This document shows, in pieces, positions 26,776 through 39,500 of a stretch of DNA of 64,000 nt. The DNA is taken from contig VZDJ01007749.1 of assembly GCA_008694505.1 (NCBI GenBank), positions 1,788,135-1,852,134 on the forward strand, in the 5' to 3' direction. The position numbers were made by a program, and so were the translations under genes. Position 1 is the first letter of the stretch; each line of letters begins with the position of its first letter. The notes under the pieces are model-generated. The model searched no databases, was not told where the DNA came from, and saw only the letters and a program-made list of their open reading frames with translations. Origin of the DNA: Cyanoderma ruficeps. Its lineage: Eukaryota; Chordata; Aves; Passeriformes; Timaliidae.

Positions 26776-27772
26776 TTTCTATCATCTATATTACACCTAT
26801 ATAGAAAGATTATGGCTGTAAGGTGACTTGTATGATTAGCATTTTTATTTTGAAATATATATAGGTTTTTCCTGAACTCTAGTGCAATAAAAAAGTATGA
26901 ATTTTTAAATTATTACAACTTATTATCCATTTTTCATGATCTTTTGACTTCTGAAATCTGTAATTGGTTTATCAATGGCATGCAGATTATAGCTTGAAAG
27001 AGAAACACCTCTAAGATTATCAAAGATGACAAGTGTTTAAAAAATTGATAAGCAAGTTTAATAACCTGCTTCATTAAGTAGAAACAAAATTAATCTGCAG
27101 AGATGTTTACATGTAAAAAGAGCAAGTCAATTGCTCAGTGATTTTTTTTTTAATTATAACAAATCTGTTTCCAAATGAAGCAGTTTCTTTGGCTGTCTAT
27201 CTCCCAGTTGCACAGAAGGGTAGTGATTAGTACAACATGATAAATCAAACAGTAGAGAAAATGTGCCATTTTCCAAATTACTGCCAATTATTGTTAATTC
27301 TTTCTGAGTTCTGAGGTCTCCTGGATTCCTATGAAGATTCTTTTGGAAGCTTAACGGTCAAAATCAAGATTTAGTGACTTATATTACAACTAACCATCAA
27401 TTTCTAAGTTCCTGCTGAGTGACAAACACTACAAGAAAACATTATTCTTGTTTTTTAACTTAGCTGACTTACCTTTCCCATTTTTTCAAGCTCTCATTGC
27501 CAAACTCTCAAAGTTCCAAGGGCAACCAGGGTTATTTCTTGGGAGCATTCAGATCAGAGGCAACTTAAATAAGCACTGGCAACCACACAGAAAATATGAT
27601 GTCATTAGTTGCGACAACTTAGCTCTGAAATGGATTTTTGATGCTTTTTGGAATGAGTTGTTCTGGACCTTTTAAAATATTGTGGTGTCATGAAAACAAA
27701 ATCTTCCTTGTTAATACTCTTGATATTATCTTTTAAGCTTAATTATCCAGATCCCAAATAATTTTTCTTCTA

Positions 27773-27797
27773 ATATATATATATATATATTTTTTTT
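27773..27797 (+). repeat. (AT)n followed by poly-T
   Basis: Nine AT units run directly into a T run. Confidence 0.85.
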
Positions 27798-29193
27798 GAT
27801 TACTGAGAGATTCATCGAGGTGCGGTTTCCAAACTTCACCTTTTAGTGGCATGGCTTTCTCTATGCCATATTCCTCCCAAACTTGATTTCTATTTATAAG
27901 CTTGCTAAATTTTCAACTTGTCCTTGCAGATTTCTCTTACTTTTAGACTACTGCAGAGCAGACAGCTCCCTGGATCAGAAGTGTTGTACCACATGCATCA
28001 ATCAGGCAGCTTTAAGACCAGACAATTAATTGCTGCTGAATATAACATCTCCTTTATAATTACACACCATCATCTTATTAATCCCTTCAAGCAATGAAGG
28101 GAATCTGATGATTATTTTACATTTATACTATACCTATAAAAATGCACTATTGCTCCTGAGCCTGGCTACATGCTTTGTTTTTTATATGGCATTTTTGACT
28201 GTCACTTGTTGTGTCCTGTCAGAGAGAATATCCCCAAGATTGAGAGGACTATGAGAGTGGCTCCCAGTTCCTCTAATAACTCTTTGAAAAATTATATGCC
28301 AGGTTTAGGGAAATGGTTGGCGTGTTAGTGAGAGTAACCTGAGTAAGACTTTTTTTTTTTGTTCTAGAGGAAACAAGGTCTTCATGTTTTTAAATCTGAA
28401 GAGGTAACATAATGAGAAAATGCCATCAAAATAAAGAATTAAGAGCATTGTTATGGTGTGGAAATGCATCTAGTCTTAAAAATTTGTTACAGGTGATTCA
28501 GAGTTGCTAAGGGAATGGGTAATTAGAAGTTGCTGGGGGGTGGGGTTGTGTTTTGTTTTGATTTTTTTTAAGGTGAGTTTGATTTCTGGAATAGAGTTTC
28601 ATGCTGATACATTGTGATTAGTAGATACTTCTGCTCTGAGCTTGAGTCGCTGTCATTTATAAAAAGCTCTGTGGGGAGCACTGAGCCTCTGGTCTTAGGC
28701 ATTTACTCAGTGTCCCCAGGAAACAAAAGCTCAGTCTTCGGAACCCAGGCCTTAATTACACAAGGCCCTTCCATGAGCAAACTGAAGGTATGTCAAGGAA
28801 TATTTTAGAATTCAAGAGCAGGTTAAACTATCTGAGTAGACACAGTTTTAGATCCCTTCAGTGCACTCTGCATTAATCACTTCTAACTCTCTAGATTTCC
28901 CCTGTCCTGAATGTTCTCTGATGTACTCTGGGATGTCCCAGGTTTTGCTGTGTTTCTTTTCTTGTGTCTGCTGTCTTATTTGCTACTTTCATAAGCTTTT
29001 ACAAGCTTCCAGCCTTCTGTTATTGTCTTCTTCCAAATTTCTACTGAAAGGTGTTTCTGATGAAAAACAGAAAAGGGGCAGTAGCAGGTCACATACAAGG
29101 CTATTTACCCGTTTGTTCTTTCTGCTTTGTATGTTGCAATTAAGAAATCCCTATAAAATAACCCACAAACAAACAAAACCAAATAACTAAGTA

Positions 29194-29206
29194 ATATATA
29201 TATATA
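29194..29206 (+). repeat. Short (AT)n run
   Basis: About six AT/TA units, just after an A-rich AAACAAACAAAACC stretch. Confidence 0.75.
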
Positions 29207-32200
29207 AAAATCATAAAAATAGGTCAATGATGACTAGCATGGATTTCTGTGTGAAGGGAATCAAGTATTGTAAAATAACAGTTCATGCAAATTTAATGTA
29301 GTTTTTAAAACTACTTTAAAAAAAAAGGGTTTAAAACAATTGCTTTCTCTTATCCTTCATGAATGAAAGGAAACTTCATCATGGCTAATGTGAAATGATG
29401 ACATTAAATGACAAAAATACTCATAGTTTCTAAGGGTGTAGTGCTATGATTCTTGATAATTCTGCTTCCTGTAGAGTTTTAGTGCTTAATTGTGAGAGGA
29501 TTTATCCACATTGTAGTTTGACTAGTACTATTTTTCCATTTAAATGAACAATACTATTAACTCCTTACCTTGATCTTTTCTCTCCCTTAGTAATTTTCTG
29601 GATTTACTTACAAAGTAAAATCAAAAGCAGTAAGGATAGGTTTGGGGTTTGTTTGTTTCAGAGTTTTACAACGCAACCTGATTAAGCAGCTCTTTATTCT
29701 GAAATTTTGGTCACCATTGTTTTGCACTGTGATATATTCAACAACATCAGCAGGATATATCTAAACCAAAAGAGAAAAGGTCACAAAATTAGATGTGAGC
29801 ATATGAAGCAGGGGGAGAGGAGGAGAGCAATATCATGTCGACTGGAATATCACACATTCTGTGCAACAATCACAAAGTGTGCAGCGTGTTACATACAAAG
29901 CACTTTCAAAATAGTGGGTCTGTTTATATGAGTAAAGTTTTGAGCTCAAAACAATTCCTTTCCAGGCATGCTCTTAGTTGTTCAACTTTATTCATTGGAA
30001 TTTAAATGTATTGTACAAGTACAAATCTTTTTATAGACACTGCACAGATGGTCAAACACCTTGCTTACCTACAATTACATCCAAAATTAGTGTGGTTGGT
30101 TATATCATCAAAAACAATAAAGGAACAAATGTTCACAAAGAAATCTGAACCATCCAAGGTCCAACCTACTCTGCAGAGCTCCAGCTGGCCATGTGAGCTC
30201 CAGAATATACACCTAGTGCTTACAGATTCTGGAAAGCCTGTCAGGTAGGGGTAGATTTCCTCCCAGCTGAAACAACTCATTGGTTTGTGTAGATGTGTTT
30301 AAATCACATCAGCTAAAATAATGCAGAATTCATTTTTAAATCACAGCTAAAAGCTTCTTTATAAAGCAGAGTTTTTGAAACCTTTAAAGTACAACAAAAT
30401 CTAAAATCATAAAATACTAAGTGTTTTCATTTCACTAGAAAAAATGGGTTTAGGGAAACCACAACAGCTATTTTTTTGGGCTTTGGAAAAGAGCCAGCGA
30501 GTCAATTATTTGTTCTGTTCTATTTGCAGCAACAGAGAATAGGCCTAAATTCCACATGGCTGCAGAGGGAAATGGTGCTTCAGAGGTGCTTAGGTACTCC
30601 TGCTCAGAGATATTTCATGATAGTCTTTCCAACAGCTAGTCAGGATACTCAGAGTTGGTCTGATTAGGGGGAATTTACATAGTCCAGCCAGGACTTAATA
30701 ACTGCACCAGTCTATGGAGAAAGTGCAAAGGAGATGGCTATAGCAGGCCTCATCTTTTCCCAAGTAATTCCTCCCAAGGTTATTACAGGTTGGTTGGCTG
30801 ATAAAAGGATGCTCTGCATTTCACCTCTCTGTTGCAGACTGAGTCAAACTGTGCCGCTCCTGTTCCGGTTATCTGGTCGTAGGCAGATGAAAGTATTCTC
30901 CTGGATATCTTCCTTTCAACACCCGTGATAGCTTCCATTGTTGCTCTAAATCAAATCACACTCAATCTTGAAACCCTAATTCACATAGGTACAGATTAGA
31001 CTTGACCCATTGTTTTGGCTTTTTAAGCACTTGCCTTTGTATCTATTGTCTGTCAAGTTTTTCAGAGTAATTCAGTATCAGCTCCCTGAAGTGGCTCATT
31101 AAAATTTGTGTGTGTTTGTGTGTCTGACTTGGAGGGAATGGAACCCAAGAGAAATACTTTCATATTACCTCTTAAAACAAGCACAGATAAAGAAATTATT
31201 AACTGTTTAGTTTTCCTCTTTGTCGATATGCATTGCAAGTCCCCCAGCACCGAGGTTTAATATTTATTGTTAGTTTTTTTGATATTTATTGTTCATAGTT
31301 GATATTTAGTAAAATATTTTACAGTGTAAGCTCATTGATTCATTAATTCAAAACTTCCTTGGAATGCATAACATTTTTGACTGGTTTACAATTATTTGAA
31401 GATTTCCAAATACCACAAAAAATTAACAGGACTGCTTTGAAAAATGCCATTAGAAATAACATGTGCCCTTTTAAGAAGCTATTGTTTATTGTTTGTGCGT
31501 GCTGTTTATATCATTTTAGCCTTCAGCATCACTAACCGAATTGCAGGTGAACCTCACTTTCACTTTTGCTTTTATTATACATATATTCTGCATTTACTTA
31601 CAGTAGAAAGCTAATTGAGGAGAGGGGAGGGGAAGGAAATCTTTTTCTCTCCTTCCTTTGGGGAGGAATAACCAAGATGCCGGTACTAATTCTAGCACGT
31701 TCTAGCTTAATTCTGTATGCATGTTTACCAGTGTCATTATCATCAGCACTGGTGTCACTGTCTCTATGAGAATTAGAATGAGAGTGGATACAAGAAAGGC
31801 AGAAGGACTGTATGACAAATGAGACTGTATTACTTGAAAAATGAAAGCTCCTAAATCTTCAGAAATATCTCAAAAAAGCTTTGGTGAAAATAGCCTAATG
31901 GGATGAATCAGGAACATAATTTTTGAACACAGATGTTCTTAAAGGATAGATTGGACCTACTAGGCTTGAAATGGTGACTCTAGCCTGAATCTCCTCTGCC
32001 CAAAAGTTGTGCATAGCACTGAAAAGCATCAGATGGGAATGTCCACCAATATCTCTTCTCAAAACCCAGCTGAGAAGTGCTGCAGAGTTTCTTGCTCCTC
32101 CCTCTTTAGTGGCTGGCATGGCTCCATCAGGTCTCTTGCATGCACAGTCTGCTATCCTGTGGTGGTGATGGAAAACAGAACCAGAGTGTTATGTTTTTCC

Positions 32201-35200
32201 CTGTGTGATCCTTCAGAGCTTATTCACAACCCTCTGTGTTTCATGCCACAGCACAGGAGAGCACTGCTTTGCTAATGGATAGCCCTGATGAATTCAGTAA
32301 CAGGAGCCTTGCAGAACAAAAAAACAATAGTTAGTCAATCTGTGATTGTTACCACATCTATCATTGCACTCCAACTCCTTAATAGTCTACAGCCATTTAT
32401 AGTCAGATTGTTCCATGATAATAAAATACCACGTGCATTTATTAAAAAGTTTCTTAGCACAATTTGTAAGCCCCAGACTTGTGGAGGGGCTACATATTCA
32501 AATATAAATTTAAGGCTATAATCCCCAAATGAGTTTGCTATGATTTCTAAACTAGTGAGGCAACTTGGGTTTTTTTTTCCCTTTCCAAGTGAAAAGCAGA
32601 ATGCTTTCCTGTTGTTTGGACTGAAATCAGAGGATTCTTGTCTGTTCCACCTGCATTTCACCCTACTGCATGTTCAGAGTTGTAGATGCCATTCAGAGTA
32701 TACATGTAATTCTCCATGGAGGATTATGCAGTTGCATCAGCATATGTAATAATTGTGTGGCTTATATGACTTCATGTTGCTGTAAATGAATAAGTGAGAG
32801 GTTCCTGAAATCAAAGATTACAAAACCTTAGAAAGGAGAGGGTGGAGGGAAGAAATATGTGGACACAATTATAGGTCCTATCAACAGTTTTAATCTGCTA
32901 GCAACAAAGTGTAAATCACTCCAGCAATTAGAAAAAAAATAGTAAAAAAAAAAAAGTCATACCTAGTGGACTGTTCTGAAAACATAATTTCATTGTGTTA
33001 ATTATGTGATAGTGGGTCTGGATGCTTAAAGGGTATTATAGATCCCTCAGAAAGTTTCAATAAAGCATGTGTTTAGTAAAGGGGACCTGGCCCATCCTAA
33101 GTAGTTCATGATTGTTTAGCTAAAGTCCTTCTAAAGATGTCTGCTTTTTATTTGGAAAATTACTCACGAATATGAGATTACTTCAATATTTATTGCCTTA
33201 ATCAGGAAAGGATATGAGCAGCAGCTTTCCTGGGGACTGTTGCTAACCTCTGAAATGTTGCACAGGATGCATAAACTCAAATATAGAGCTTTTTCTTTGC
33301 TCTCTCTCACACATGCAGGCAAACAAGTGTACACACACCCTCCATTCCCAACTCTTTGTCCTTCTCATTTCATTTCCCCATGCTCTCTTTTATAGCTATG
33401 GTAATCTGCCCAGCAGTCAATATTCCCCATGCAGGCTGGATGAATTCTCAGAGAGGCAGAGAAGCTTGCATCCCAGCTGTACTGCTGTGGCAGTGGTTTT
33501 GTTGTCCTTTTTAAAGGGTTTGTTTGCTTTCAGTTTGGTTTTGTGTTATCTTTATTATTTTTATTATTTTTTTTCTTTCTTTTTTTTAACGTGATCCACT
33601 GGAAAATGTATTTGGAGAGAAAAGCAACCCATAATGATGTTCTGTTGAAACAAGTGATGCTTGGCTTGCTGAAAACCAGAAGGAAAATAATGACATGAAA
33701 ATTGTCCTTGTTCAGGAGCAGTAAGCAAAGATTATATATAATTGGACAGTTCTGAATCAATGAAACTGCATAGTTTTTCATGCAACTTGGCAAAAATTCA
33801 ACCTCCCTATGTATAAGAAATAAGGATCAAAACACTTCTAGAAAAAAAAAATTATTTAACTTTGTGTGTTCTGGGATGAAACACAGTAACTTTGATCTTT
33901 CCATTTGAAATTTATTCCATTTCAGTATTGAAGCTTTTCTGAAATGTGATGGAAAAAGCTTTACTTTCCTTTTCAAGAAGAGCAGCACTAAATTTAAACA
34001 TTTATTTGATAAGTATATAGGGAAAGAAATAAATGTGAATTACCAGATTTTGCTGCTGTGTATTCTGCAGTTGCTTGGACCCTTTGTTAGAATCAGAGTC
34101 TGGAAAGTAAAACATTCCTAGCTTCAATTTTCTAGTACACTATAGACTTTTGTTTTGGGGTCTTCTGCTACTTTTCTTTCTCTTGTTCTACATTTTTCAC
34201 ATCTCTCCAATACTCCTTCCATATTCCCTGCATCTTTTGATGGCCTCCTATTGGATAGGTTTTTCACATTCCTCTAGTGATGCTGATTCTCCAATTTGAT
34301 GGGTATGATATTTGAGCTGTGAATTTGGTTAGCTAATAATGAGGTTTATTTTTACCCAACTGTTCTCATTTTTAATCCAAATTTTTGCATTATTTAGGTG
34401 TGTTATATTTTTTAGATGTATTGTCCTGTTGAAGTATCTAGAACACAAACATCAATTAATTGTTTTAAAGTCTGTGTTCACATTGTTACAGAAAAGTGCT
34501 ACGGAGTAGGAAGTTAATGCAAAAAGTGTGAGAAAAGGCTCACATCCTTGAAAAATATATTCTGAGAGAAGACTGGAAATACAGTCATCACTAGTGGAGC
34601 AGTGAGCTACAACAGGTTTATTTTCAAGTTGTGGAGATTCAGTTATAATATGGATCAAAGACAACTCTTTCTTTGAAGAACAGTGGACAGGGAATTACTG
34701 ACAAGAGAATATCCTGCTGAAAAGAAATTCAATAGCCATGATGATCTCTAATGAATTTAATAAATTAGGGACAAATCTTGAGATACTTTACATACCAGCA
34801 AAAAGGCAAAGTTCTTTCTCCGAAGGGAGCTGTAAGTAAAGGAACTTGCCCTGGAGATTTCTCTCACTCTTCACATCAGTACAAATTACCAGGGAGAAAA
34901 ATAAGAAATTACAAATACTAGGGGACTTTTCAAGGATGCAACATGGAAATTTGCAGATACATAACATAGGGAAGGGACAAGGCTATCCTCAGTAGCAATA
35001 GATCATAACCCTAACCCTCTGCTGTGTTGACACTACAGTTTTCTCCCTCACAATCATTGCAAGCAAATTTTACTCAAGCTTTAAGTTGATATTTTTAAGT
35101 GAGTTCTTTCGATCATGTTTTAGTTCACTTTTGAAAGATTCATGCACAGTTGTCCAAATCTGAATGAGCACTGGGTGCTGCTTCATTTAGCACATGTAAA

Positions 35201-35550
35201 TGGCTCCATGAAATTTCAAATAGGACACCACGGTATCCAACTCTCTGAACCACTCAGAGATGTAAAATCATTTACAGGACGATGTGGAGAATATTGTCCA
35301 CTAAAACACTGTAATTCAGTAAAAAATTAAAATTACTTGAAACTGCAAGTTTCAAAGCCTAAGAGCATGACTGGAAGTTGAATCCCATGAAAACAGACTA
35401 TTTAATGAATACTTTTGAACTCACTGAGTCCAGGAGCAGGACATGTTTGAATCTCGTTCATGCTATGTAATAGCATGGTCCAACTTTAGGAAATAAGATC
35501 TAATCATGACAATTTTTGTCACTGTTAAAAGGTGGGAAACACACGCATGG

Positions 35551-35590
35551 AGATATATAGATAGATATATAGATATGTATATATATATAT
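35551..35590 (+). repeat. GATA/TA compound microsatellite
   Basis: AGATATATAGATAGATATATAGATATG runs into about seven AT units. Confidence 0.85.
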
Positions 35591-36164
35591 CACAGGCTAT
35601 TCTTCCAACACCCAAGTGAATGGAGCAACTTCTTTTCTTTTCTACTCATCTAAAATCTTTGTGACTGATGCATTTTTCCTCTTTCTTGAATTAATTTGGT
35701 CTTGTTTTGTCATCTAGCAGAGGAATTTGTGGAGTGGTAAGATTTGCTTTCTTATTCATTTGTTTATAATTGGCCTAGATAAGATTGGTTATTCTCATTG
35801 TTGTCTTCTGCATCAAACAGGCAAATAGACCTGTCATCTTTAGTAACATCACATGGGGCAAAAAAACCAGGGCGTACATAAGAAAATTCCTCCAACTTAT
35901 CTCTGTGCCAACATGGGCAAGGGGAGGCCTAGTGGAGAATACTTTTATTCCTGCAGTTTAACAATTTCCAGCAAAAATTATTGCATTCAGGAGTGCTGTT
36001 TGTAGGAATTTAAAAATGAAAGGCAGTGCGGCACATTGTCCCAGTCCTGAAAAGGTAATAAATTATATTTGAGTAGTTCCAAGAAGACTATGCTGTTCAG
36101 AAGTAATTCTAATAGTGAAGACTCCACCATCTTCCAGGTGATGTTTTGTAGCACCTCACTATCC

Positions 36165-36570
36165 TCACTGTTGAGAAGGTTTTTACATCATCTACCCTGA
36201 ATTTTAATTGCTGCAATTTAGCACATTTCTTTCTGTCCTGTCCATCAGTGTGATTGAGAACAGGTGATTTCCTTATTCTTTAGAAACAGCCTTTCATGCA
36301 TTTGAAAGCTATTATCATGTGCAATCTCAGTTGTCTCCTTTCTTGCCTAATTCTTTCAAGCTTTATTGAAGCCCCTGTTCCCTAAACTCTGGTCATGTTG
36401 CTCTCCTCACATTTTTCTCAATAGGCTTGTGTCTTCCTGGCGTGTAATGTCCAAATTTGTACCTGTAATCCTGCTGGGAGTTTATTATGCTGGGCTGAAG
36501 GGGAGAATTTCTTCGCATTCTTGCAGGCTGTGCTTGTGTTTGTGCACTCCAATATGCTGTGAGCAGATGT
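36165..36570 (-). mobile_element. Ancient CR1-like LINE fragment, antisense
   Basis: Read on the minus strand, the segment matches the layout of old amniote CR1/L3-type 3' regions. In + orientation the blocks run TACCCTGAATTTTAATTGCTGCAATTTAG, TTTCTTTCTGTCCTGTCC, TTTGAAAGCTATTATCATGTGCAATCTCAG, TCTCCTTTCTTGCCTAATTCTTTCAAGC, TCATGTTGCTCTCCTC and a CTGGGAG...GCTGGGCTGA block. It is heavily mutated and edges are approximate. It is not a recent avian CR1. Confidence 0.62.
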
Positions 36571-39500
36571 CGACTCACGGTGTCACCCTGAACCACATTC
36601 AAGCACGGAGGCTCACACTAAAACCAGGCGACTAAAGGGAAAAGAACTACCAAGCATTTCACCCTTCCACATTTCTATTAGAGAAATATGATAAACTTCT
36701 GCGGGAGATTAATCAGCTGAAAAGAAACGTGGGAAAGGAAGTTCCTGTTTGCCGCAAGAGATCAGTGATAAACATTTACTGATTTCAGAGTGCTTGAGTC
36801 ATCCCCTTCACCAACAACTGGAAATCTGATAATCTTTTTTGTCAGGAGAGAAATATGTGTTGCAGATTAATGACTGGGTTTTCTCACTCCTTATTTTTAT
36901 GGTCACCCAGGTCAGAAGACTTCCTAATGAGGTTTATGTGTCTGTGGCTAAAGACTGATGAAATAACCTGCTGATCTCAGTACTGTGACCAAAAACCTCA
37001 GTGGTACAGTAGTTTGTCCTTTTCAAACACGGAGATTAAATTAGGCAGTGTAAATAAATTAACAAAAACATAACTGTTGTTTACCACCTGGGTCTGTACT
37101 GAGTAATGCCACAGGAATTCCCTGCTGCTAGTCACATTTACAACATTTACATTGCAAACTACTGGAAAGGAATAAGCAAACTTCTTCAAATGCATGATTA
37201 CAATTTTCTTTCTGGAAAACTAATGTTGTGAATCTGTGTATTTCTGAGCTTCTTTAGTAAAAGGAAGCCTTTACTGTATTGCTTGCACATTATAAATCTC
37301 CTTTGATGAAAAGAAAATGAAAGAAATACAAACTAAGAGAGATGCATTTTATAGACAAAAAACTTTTTCATATACTGAGTTATATAATTGAAGCCCATCT
37401 TGACTAGAAAAGTTATTTTAGAAGTATTTAAGGTTGTAAGCTATTTCCCACTGTGCAATTCAATAGCTTATTACCAGTTAAATATCATTATATTGTACTG
37501 TATATAGATCCAGCGTTCTGGAAGAATTCCACAAGGAGCAAATGCATTTGTGGGATATCCTCTATAGCTAATAGATATTTATTTTAATGGCATAGACATT
37601 GCTTTAAATCTCTTTCTGCATTAATGACAGATTGATCATTAGTGCAAAGTAGGTGAGAATTTAAAAAGTCTTCTAGTAATTTATAGCTCGTATTGATTTT
37701 GCTGGAATGTTTCAACAATGAGACAGAGCCCAGGCCTTTGACTTGGGTAAATTCCATTCAGGTCAGTGGGCTGTGTGCTGAAACAGCCTGTCTTTCAACC
37801 TCATTTTGTGGGTTTTGACCACGGCATGTGTTTTGGAGCTCAAAAGCTTATGGCAACACGAGCATTGCTCTTGTATGTGCTCTAGTTCATAAACCTTTGT
37901 ATGACTGAAATTTTGGTGTAGATTTTCACTTTTAGCTGAAGGATTGTCGCTCATTGTCCTGTACAATCCAAGTGCATCAAGAGTAGATTTATTGAGGGAA
38001 GTGCCCTGATTTGGAGTTATAAGAATTAACTAATCTTAGGTTTAGAGGTCTCTCTGAAAAGAAAGTATTTGAAAGAAGATTTGTTCAATCCCAACTGAAA
38101 AACAGCAGCAAAGAAAAGTCATTTATTTTTTTTTTAAACTAAAACCCACAAAAATTATGAAAGGAAGTATCGTTTTAAAAATGAAACCACTTTTTACAAT
38201 GTGATTTTTTAATTTTCATAGTGTTCCCTTTCTTTTCACTACAAATAATTTGAAAGCATTTCATGTTACCAAATTAAAAAAAAAAAAAAAAAGATTTCAC
38301 TGTTTTTTCTTGGTTTTGCTCCTTTTGCTGCTTTATAAAGTGCTTTGATATATCTGGATGAGAAGGGCTACACCAGTATGAAGCTTTTTTTAAACAAAGC
38401 AGCCACAGATCAGTAGCATATACTGTACCAACTCCTCTAACAAACCAGCAGTTCTTTGAGAGGCAGGGATATGGAAAAAAAAAGTGATAATTCATATTAT
38501 GTGATTGTCTTCCTCCAGTGCATGGCATAATTCTGATTGAAATTACTGGCAGTACTTTGTGTGCATCAAAGGAAAAACAGCTCCAGGAACTGACATCCTG
38601 TGAAATGTGGAAGAGCTATTATAGGCTGGTGGTTCAATACAGTGGTTTCTGAAACCTTCCTGACAAAACCCATAAGCTTTTTCTGGGCAGTAATGCTCAA
38701 CTCTGTGACCAAAGATGGTCAGCAGACCACCCATGTTTTCTATTCAAATTTATGATAGCTTTAGCATTTGCAAAGATTCAAAGAGCAGGTTTCAGACCAT
38801 AATCCTTTTTAGGGCCCCATTCTTCTCATTTTACTTGTTAGAAACAAAATTAGATCCAAGGGTGTTAAAAGAAAGCTGCTAGCTTTCTAAGCCTTTAAAA
38901 ATATGTATGCATTGCACATTTTTTTCTCAGAGTACATCTTTTATTATGCACTGAAATAAATAGGTAAAATTGGGCAAGTTTTGATAGAGCCATAAAATTG
39001 CAGCTGAGAAGTCCTGGATTTTCTTTCCTGTTAAAACCTGCTTTTAAAGATAAGATGGTTGTGACTCTTCATTTTAATTATATAGCAGGCACTTTGTTTT
39101 TGCTAGGAGATTTTTAATGTAATTCATTAAAACTAAAACACAGGTATGAATAAAATTATTTTCTGTTTCCAATCTCTTGACATTTGCAGCTATTATTTGC
39201 ATATATGCTAAGGAGAACAAGCTTGGCCAACGAAGTTTCTTTACAAGTGGTAATGTTTTCCCATACAAATTGTCCCTTTAAGCAAAGTTGATCAAATATT
39301 TACAGGATTCCCATCTATCTATGTATAAAAATTGAGGTAGGCCCACGCTTCCATAATTATTACAAACACTGGCATTCATCAGTAAGCAATCTCAAAGTGT
39401 TATAAACAGAGCATTGGCTTTAAAGTTGCACTGCATATTCTTGTTAGAGCTTTATAGACAAAAAATTGTAGGTGGAGAAGACTTAATCCTGCAATGTTCC

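Larger units (their letters stand above)
26776..36164. other. NRXN1 intron, AT-rich, no gene recognised
   Basis: AT-rich sequence with (AT)n runs at 27773 and 29194, a T-rich stretch near 33.53-33.59 kb and a GATA/TA microsatellite at 35551. No exon, RNA gene or recognisable transposon. Short open frames in both strands have the Phe/Leu/Ser/Lys bias expected by chance. Confidence 0.6.

Noticed and set aside
35007..35020. ATAACCCTAACCCTC, two telomere-like units
   Set aside because: Only two units; too short to be an interstitial telomeric repeat.
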